A stretch of DNA of 64,000 nt from Paracentrotus lividus (taxonomy: Eukaryota > Echinodermata > Echinoidea > Camarodonta > Echinidae), in NCBI GenBank assembly GCA_940671915.1, contig CALNVZ010002068.1, forward strand, positions 65,934-129,933, read 5' to 3'. The position numbers and the translations under genes are program-made. The notes below the pieces were generated by a model. The model was not told the origin of the DNA. It did not search any database and saw only the letters and a list, made by a program, of their open reading frames with translations. Below, piece after piece: positions 57,828 to 64,000 of the stretch; position 1 is the first letter of the stretch; each line of letters begins with the position of its first letter.

Positions 57828-58160
57828 GTGTGAATCACCGGATTGAGAGTCGCGACAACGCGAAACAAGTTGATACGAACGACGGGACACGGAGGATAGC
57901 CCCGGAGATAATACAAGGTGGGTCGGTGATGACCCGTCTTTGCTGATTTTGCCTTCGGTTCAATAGCACGGCGAATAATTTTGGGAGGCATCTGACTGAG
58001 CATGCTCAAAATTTTCGCCGGGCATGAACGCAGGCCTCGCGATGGAGACCCGGTGTAAGGGGGTATAGAGGAGCGATTAGTGAAAAGACGGTTTAATATG
58101 GATGTGTATTAAGGGGAGCACGCTCCTCACCCGTCCACAAAGCGGTGGCAGCGGTGTGGT
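57828..58160. promoter_or_regulatory. GC-rich, CpG-containing island, possible promoter or first exon
   Basis: A sharp rise in GC and CpG within AT-rich flanks. The minus strand holds an ATG in the context TCAGTCAGATGCC at about 57991 with a short basic frame (MPPKIIRRAIEPKAK). TGACTGAGCA near 57990-57999 fits the TGACNNNGC antioxidant-response consensus, which may be chance. It sits at the inner end of the left arm, where a promoter of the candidate minus-strand gene would be expected. No core promoter element is certain. Confidence 0.25.
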
Positions 58161-59509
58161 TGAACTGGCAGATCTTCCCTTATGGTGTCTTAAAAATCAC
58201 TTATATGGTGTCTTCAACGCCCTTTGTATTTCGAACTCTCGAATCTCGTCGTCTCTCTTTAACTCAGGTCTAGAGAGGAAATGATATTATGCTTTCAAAC
58301 ATACATTATAAATCTGAATTATTTATGTCGTGTCGGGGAGAAGATATTTAAATTGGGTCGCTTTTAGGACATTTAATCTAAAGTAATGTCAGATTCTTTT
58401 TTAATGTTTGCTTTGTTTTGTTTGACATTAAGTTTCTAAAGTTTTATTAACACTTTTGAAATAAACATTATACATCTACTTTCCCAAAGCTTCAGTAAAG
58501 TTTTGGCATCTCATATCGATTTTTTGGCCCGCAAATAATACATGTTTTATCAATTTATACCAGCGTTTTCATTAAAAAATTGTGTTAAGTTTATCGAATA
58601 TATTTTATTTCGCTCGCGAATGATCCCACGTGCTTTTGAAATTGATAAATCCTGTTATACTCATGAATTAGTTATCATGATAAAGTAATTTTTTCTATTC
58701 TGATATTTTTTAAATCAATATAACTATATGAATTGTTTAATACTTTTTTCATAATCATTTTCATGGCATATTCTTTAGCCAAATTATATACTAACATATG
58801 TCTGTGTATCACAGATTATGGTTTATATCTAAATGGCAGTGCTTAAGAAAAATGTCTACATCATTATAATTCTGCAGTTTGGAATGTTTTGAAATGATCC
58901 AATGGATCTAGTTTCATTGTTTATTTTTATTTTCATTGTTTTACACACTGGTTTCAGACTAGAAGCAACTTGAAGTGATTTACTGGCGATTAATAGATAG
59001 ATTTAACTATACAAGTACAATACTTAGATATAGTGTAAATGTATTAATATACTGCATAAGCCTTGGTATAGATTGATAACTGAGAAACCGCTTTAAGAAT
59101 GCCAAAAATAAAGAATTTTGTACCCATGTTGTATATAATTCATGTAATGTATTCAATATCAGTAGGCAGTATATAGATGTTATTGTTCGTGAGAGTATTA
59201 GCATAGGCCTATGAACCATTTTCAGCGCAGCATAACAGAATAGGAAATACAAAAAGAAACTTACCCAGTGACATTTCCCGACTTTAGGGGGTGCTAAATG
59301 GGATATTCAGTATTTAGCCATTTGAGCCTTCGCCCCCCTTTATCAACGGCCCCTCCCTATTTGCTCATAAAGTATAATGATATACACTTCTCTACATAAA
59401 GGTGGAATATTTTTTCTGCCCAAGCGGACATTTATGTTGCAATTTGTTATTTTAATCTTGTGTGTTTGTCCCGTCTTTTCACGAAAAGATAACTTTGTCA
59501 ATTGACAAA
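58161..59509. other. AT-rich spacer between the inverted arms, no gene seen
   Basis: Stop-rich, AT-rich, no repeat family recognised. Short frames have composition-driven content. Confidence 0.4.
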
Positions 59510-60412
59510 TAGTAAATATTGTCATTATGTGGTTAATTTTAACAAATTAATAAAAATGGTCATGCCAAGATTTGTCATTATAGATTTTGCATCCGGCAAT
59601 ATACATGACGAATTTATTAATTATGTCATCGTAAGGGTCTAAATTTGACAAAACTTATTTGCAAAGTTATTGTTTTTGAGAGCAACATTTTAATTCCTCA
59701 TTCCTCATTTTACAATTTTGCTTTATTCATCATCAATTTGTTACTGGGCATTTTGACGCTTAATATGTTGTCAAGTAACAGCAGAAACACCCTGTAATAA
59801 ACAAACAATACCAGATAGAATATTTTTGAAGTTTTAATACAGAAACCCTCGAAATTCCTTGGATGAAATACAAATTTCAAATTTATTTTTTAGTATAAAA
59901 GTTTTCCTTTTCGATCTACGTCAATGGCACTTGTTCTGCTACGCAGCTAAATCACGAAGCGACCGCGAGTGATTCGAAAGAGCTGCTGATGTATGTGCGG
60001 GGGATGTCTACCGCACAATATCTGTCTCTACAGGAGCTAAATTTGTCATCCAATTTTGCTCACACAAATTAATTGTTTCAGCAATAATTTGTATAATACA
60101 TTCGTTATGTGCCGAGAATTAAAAATCGACATATTCTACATGACTGCGAAGAGGATTGTCATTACGTTTGCGAAGAGTTCGTGCACGGCAATAAATCAGT
60201 GCTCATAGGCGCAAGGTTGTTTTTGTCAACACCACGTTGAAAACTTTGTTAATAGTGCTCGGATCATTTGTAGTATACTACCATCATGAGTTCAATTGTC
60301 ATAGTTCAGCACGTTATAAGTCGCAAAACAAATTATTTGCTAATCCAATCACACCGAATGACGAAATTAAATCGTTAGCTTGTACAAAGTTATCCTTTTC
60401 AAGACTGTTCAC
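59510..60412 (+). repeat. Right arm of the old inverted duplication, cut by a gap
   Basis: Counterpart of 55050-57810 in the opposite orientation. The region matching the left-arm start of the candidate gene is present, but the donor word reads ATCATGAGTTC in place of ATGGTGAGTTTG, so splicing there is likely lost. The part that would match the coding exon at 54581-55022 falls in or beyond the gap. Confidence 0.75.
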
Positions 60413-60413
60413 T

Positions 60414-60438
60414 NNNNNNNNNNNNNNNNNNNNNNNNN
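60414..60438. other. Assembly gap, 25 N
   Basis: Exactly 25 N. The sequence to the right is a repeat also found at 39120-39730, so the join may be repeat-driven. Confidence 0.95.
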
Positions 60439-60507
60439 TCGCAATTGTATCCGTTCGTTATTCGTGTGGGGGTGGCTGAAGGGGCTTAAAATCACGAATG
60501 TATAGCA

Positions 60508-61085
60508 TGCGTGGATCCAGGATTTTCCAGAGGGGGGGGGGAACTTTTAAAAAAATCTTGCGAGCGGAGCGAGCAAACGAGCGGGAATCGCGAGTTTTAA
60601 AAACTCCCCGATATATAGGCCTATACTGTCCTAAAACGGGGAATTTAAACAATTCTATTTTTACCCCTATAAAAACAAAATAATAAAGTAAATTAGCAAC
60701 AAAAAAGAAAAAAAAAAATCTGAATATTTTAAACAAACCTTTAGTGGTTTGAATATGCATTTTAAATTGCCACCATGAATACGATTATTGCCCCATTAGA
60801 ATTACATCAGACGTTGCGAGTGCAAACTTTGCCATTTAATTACCTGGAAGAAGGGCATCTTATAGCCATGTTGTTATGCCAGAGGAGGTAGAAAAAATAT
60901 AAAAGTGGGGGTCACCATGGAAAACGGGCATTTTTTCTGAAAAGGGGGCAATTGAGACCACAGAGACATAAAGAGAAATGTATTCGGATGAATAAGGGGA
61001 GCGCCCCAAAATTGCATTTTAATTGGTGCTTTTAAGAATGTGTTTTGTATTTCATTAATGACAAAAAAGCAAAGCGTATTACTGT
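60508..61085 (+). mobile_element. Second copy of the GGATCCAGG-ended repeat
   Basis: GCGTGGATCCAGGATTTTCCAGAG plus a G run, CTTGCGAGCGGAGCGAGC and GAATACGATTATTGCCCCATTA match 39186-39790 closely. The match also extends left (GTATCCGTTCGTTATT, GGTGGCTGAAGGGGCTTAAAA), through the segment next to the gap. Confidence 0.8.
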
Positions 61086-61104
61086 GCAGTATAGACTATC
61101 CTTT

Positions 61105-62330
61105 ACAAAAATGTCCTGTGGTAATCTTGTGGTAATTACCACAGGAAAATTTACCACACGAATCCTGTGGTAAAATTAGGACATTTTTACCACACGAATC
61201 CTGTTGTAAAATTGGGACATTTACCACGTGAATTACCACACGAATCCTGTGGTAAAATTGGGACATTACCACATGGATTACCACACGAATCCTGTGGTAA
61301 AATCGTGACATTTACCACATGAATCCTGTGGTAAAGTGGGAACATTTACCACATGAATTACCACACGTATCCTGTGGTAAAATTGGGACATTTACCACAT
61401 GAATCCTGTGGTAAAAGTTGGACATTTACCACACGAATTACCACACGAATCCTGTGGTAAAATTGGGAAATTACTACATGAATTACCACACGAATCCTGT
61501 GGTAAAATTGGGACATTACCACACAAATTCGTGTGGTAAAAAAAAAAATTATTACCACACACCCATTACCACACAAAGTTACCGCAGGATTACCACACAT
61601 CGTTACCACAGGATACCACACGCCGTTGCCACAGGATTACCACACCCCGTTACCACAGGAACACCGCACATACTAAAGTATACCACACGCTGATATATAT
61701 ACCAATATTTTGCAAAAAAATGTCTGGGGTCACAGTTAAGTTATTTTTATATTTCTTGATGATATTGCAAATTTCATAAATATCGCTCTTGATGTTACTT
61801 TGTGTTTAGGAAATACATTTCCCTAAAAGAAAATACATCAATATGCAGTGAATTACCGTTTATTAAGGTATACTTCACAAAATACTGATTTGTGCGAACC
61901 AAATCATGTTATGCAAATGAGCTAATTACCATAATACCACATGAAAAAAACCACAGGAATACCACTCGACTTCTACACTTCAGCTGGAAATTAACACTTG
62001 GTATAAATCCACTTTGACTAATGCCCATTTGGTCTAATCCCTCTTGGTTGTTTGTCTACAATCAGTTGGTCAAATTACCATTAGGTCTAATTAATTCCCA
62101 TTTCGTCTAATGTCTCTTCCTGTTGAGCTAGTAGGCCTAAAAGAGAATCCTTAGACCACAAGGGAAACTAGACCAAAATATTGTTAAAGAACTACTGTCA
62201 CACTCATGCACATACATAAATTATATAATAGTGAGTGGTATTTTGATCCTGTGATAACAAGTGTGTGGTATTCCTGTGGTATACCACATGACTTTGGTAA
62301 ATTATCACATATTTCCTGTGGTATGACTAC
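61105..62330. mobile_element. Element built from TTACCACACGAATCCTGTGGTAA words
   Basis: About 20 words of ACCACACGAATCCTGTGGTAA and AATTGGGACATT fill 61105-61690. Single words reappear near 61930-61970 (CCACAGGAATACCAC) and 62240-62325 (CCTGTGGTATACCACATG), near the other end. The word is nearly palindromic, so the element can fold. Valine/Tyr/His repeats in any frame are the array itself. Confidence 0.7.
62010..62165 (+). repeat. Cluster of CATTTGGTCTAAT words
   Basis: CCCATTTGGTCTAATCC, CCATTAGGTCTAATT and CCCATTTCGTCTAATG occur in direct order, with an inverted TTAGACCACAAGGG nearby. It is a short phrase array inside the preceding element. Confidence 0.6.
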
Positions 62331-62334
62331 CTTT

Positions 62335-62336
<2 letters not shown>

Positions 62337-62372
<36 letters not shown>

Positions 62373-62430
62373 TCCTCACATTCATAATCACACACACACA
62401 CTCACAACACACACGATTCACCACACACGT
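62337..62430 (+). repeat. (CA)n microsatellite
   Basis: A pure CA run of about 30 bp, then interrupted CACACTCACAACACACACG. Confidence 0.9.
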
Positions 62431-62519
62431 CAACCAAAACACCCGCGTGATAATCGACGGTTGCACAGTGGACAAAAAATGGCCAGAGATTCATTTACAA
62501 TGGGTAAAAAAACTCAGGC

Positions 62520-63110
62520 AAGATGAAATGCCAAACAATGGTAGAGGTACCAAATGGTCAGAGGTAAAAAATTGGCAGGGCAAAAGAATGGGGCAGAGCG
62601 TAAAAATGGCAGAGGCAAAAAAGTGTGGAGGATAGGTAAAAAATGGCCAGAGGTACAAATTAATATGGGCCTATGAGGCCATAAATGGATACACGTGTCG
62701 CTATCGTACAGAAGAAAGCAAAGAATGGCAGAGATCGGTTATAAAAATGCAGAGGCAAAATGGCAGACACTCGGTAGAATAATGGCAGACCGGCCAAAAA
62801 TGGACAGAGGCATGTCAACGAAATACAAGTCAGAGAGGTACACAAAATGGCAGGAGGCAAAAATATTGCAGCATGCCCCCGGGTATAAAATGCGCCACGA
62901 GGCAAAAATGCAGACGTCATCGTTAAAAACAATGGCAGAAGGGTGGTAAACAAATCGCAGAGGTGCAAAAATATATGCCAGAGGGTAAAAAATGCGGCAG
63001 AGCGTAAAATGGCCATGAGCAAAATGGCAGAGGCAAAAGTGGCAGAGGTAAAATGGGCAGGAGGTAAAAATGGGCAGGACGCACTAACATGCCAGAAGTA
63101 AAATGCGATG
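62520..63110 (+). repeat. Irregular array of ATGGCAGAGGTAAAA words
   Basis: Twenty or more words of the form AAAATGGCAGAGGCAAAA or GGTAAAAAATGGCAGA recur with unit lengths of about 17-30 bp, diverging strongly. An ATGGCC word is common, so Met-Ala frames arise, but frame is not kept between units. Non-coding. Confidence 0.75.
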
Positions 63111-64000
63111 TCTTTCGCAATCATTGTCATAGAGCAATATGCCCATGTTTATACTTTGGCTAAGATTCCCTTTAGAAAAAAGGTGGAACAGTTCCCAGTC
63201 GACCCGCGCGAAGACATTAAATAAAGAAACTGCAGAAGGGGTTTCAATTAAATTACATGGAACTGGTCTCGCGCGCGGTCCTTATCTTTAGAATTGAGCT
63301 GACTTCCACTGGTTGTAGGCATACTATTCGCTATGAGATTATTGCTATACCAAAGTGAACGATTGTTTATTTACATTGTTTACCTTTTAACTGGTTACAT
63401 GTCATAATCAAATTATAAAATAAATACGACGTCCAGTGATAGGAAAAGTGTGCCATCTCCTAAAATAGAGTGTTTGCAAGTTTCTTGGTTAACGGACATA
63501 AACAACAACATGTCTTAACTAATCAGTAGGATTCTTATTATTTTTACCTCATGAGAGAAAATAGAATAAAAATTACCATACGAATTTTGATGAGTAACAC
63601 GTGCAGTAATGACTATAACAATTCGCAATACTTTGATATTTGCAAATAGCTCATAATCAGCTAGTCCAAATGGAAGGCAAGCTCAATTTAAAAAGTTAAT
63701 TAACACCTCCAACAATGATATTTTTTATAATCCTTATAACTAGCTTTTCTTCGTTTAACTATTTTACCCCTTTTGGTATCTCACTTTCGCAGAAAACACA
63801 TTTATATATGTTTTGCATGTATGTTCGCTACGAAAATACTTTTATATATAGAAATTTTTCTCTTTACCAGCTGAGCATTTGTTACCTTGTACAATTTATA
63901 TACGTTCAGCTAAAGATAAGACTTATAACAAACTGCGATTTTTTTTCTTTTCTTCTTTACTTTTTTATTTTCCTTTCTTACTTTGATTGGTCATGATTAA
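63111..64000. other. AT-rich stretch to the window end, no gene seen
   Basis: No recognised repeat or exon. The open frame at 63715-63996 is Phe/Ile/Tyr-rich as expected from AT-rich DNA, with no motif. Confidence 0.4.

Noticed and set aside
60237-60479. Signal-peptide-like frame crossing the gap
   Set aside because: It runs through the 25 N and its partner in the inverted arm does not keep the frame.
61096-61693. Repetitive protein frames (FYHRIRVV / ITTGYHTN types)
   Set aside because: They are the TTACCACACGAATCCTGTGG array in frame; both strands are open, as expected of a palindromic word.
62660-63130. 156-codon minus-strand frame with His/Phe/Leu-rich content
   Set aside because: It is the complement of the ATGGCAGAGGTAAAA array; unit length varies so frame is not conserved between units.

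Overview
The window is eukaryotic nuclear DNA from an animal. It is AT-rich, has no operons and almost no intact ORFs, has spliceosomal intron borders, and is dominated by nested transposable elements. The element types (Penelope-like element, LINE with an RTE-like C-terminus, LTR-retrotransposon protease, tRNA-headed SINE with an ATT-rich tail, many terminal-inverted-repeat and foldback elements) suggest a marine invertebrate, perhaps a deuterostome such as an echinoderm or hemichordate. That placement is inference only. Two runs of exactly 25 N (32001-32025 and 60414-60438) are scaffold gaps, and single-base homopolymer differences between near-identical copies suggest residual long-read indel error. 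Layout: 1-1.3 kb is an inverted-repeat element carrying a tRNA-derived SINE. 1.9-6.2 kb is one large foldback (FB-A) split by a 982-bp TIR element and by a 5'-truncated LINE with a 17-bp target duplication. 7.0-10.1 kb holds three copies of a dispersed repeat, the middle one split by an inverted Penelope-like insertion with a 12-bp target duplication. 10.6-14.2 kb holds MITEs, a SINE tail and a clear atlastin-type GTPase exon (13090-13194). 15.3-17.5 kb has a minisatellite, an LTR-retroelement protease remnant and a 169-bp MITE. 19.5-22.2 kb holds two large foldbacks. 24.4-28.2 kb has a second FB-A copy, a G-rich repeat unit (U) and a nested 990-bp TIR element. 28.2-38.6 kb is one TIR element whose body is repeated and interrupted by a gap. 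38.6-41.6 kb and 49.6-50.8 kb carry further foldbacks. 41.7-54.5 kb is otherwise repeat-poor with no recognised gene. 54.6-60.4 kb is an old inverted duplication with a candidate exon for an extracellular protein. 60.5-63.1 kb is arrays of short repeated phrases. Main observation: two pairs of related TIR elements (2168-3149 with 26553-27542, and 11893-12704 with 13483-14164) each carry a 16-25 bp phrase repeated five or six times, at the termini and internally. Within each element the copies agree, but between the paired elements the phrase has changed at several positions in every copy, while in the first pair flanking landmarks (a TGACGTCA site at the same spacing) stay put. That looks like lockstep evolution of a transposase-binding or replication word. 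Only one recognised host-gene piece is present, so no pathway can be reconstructed.
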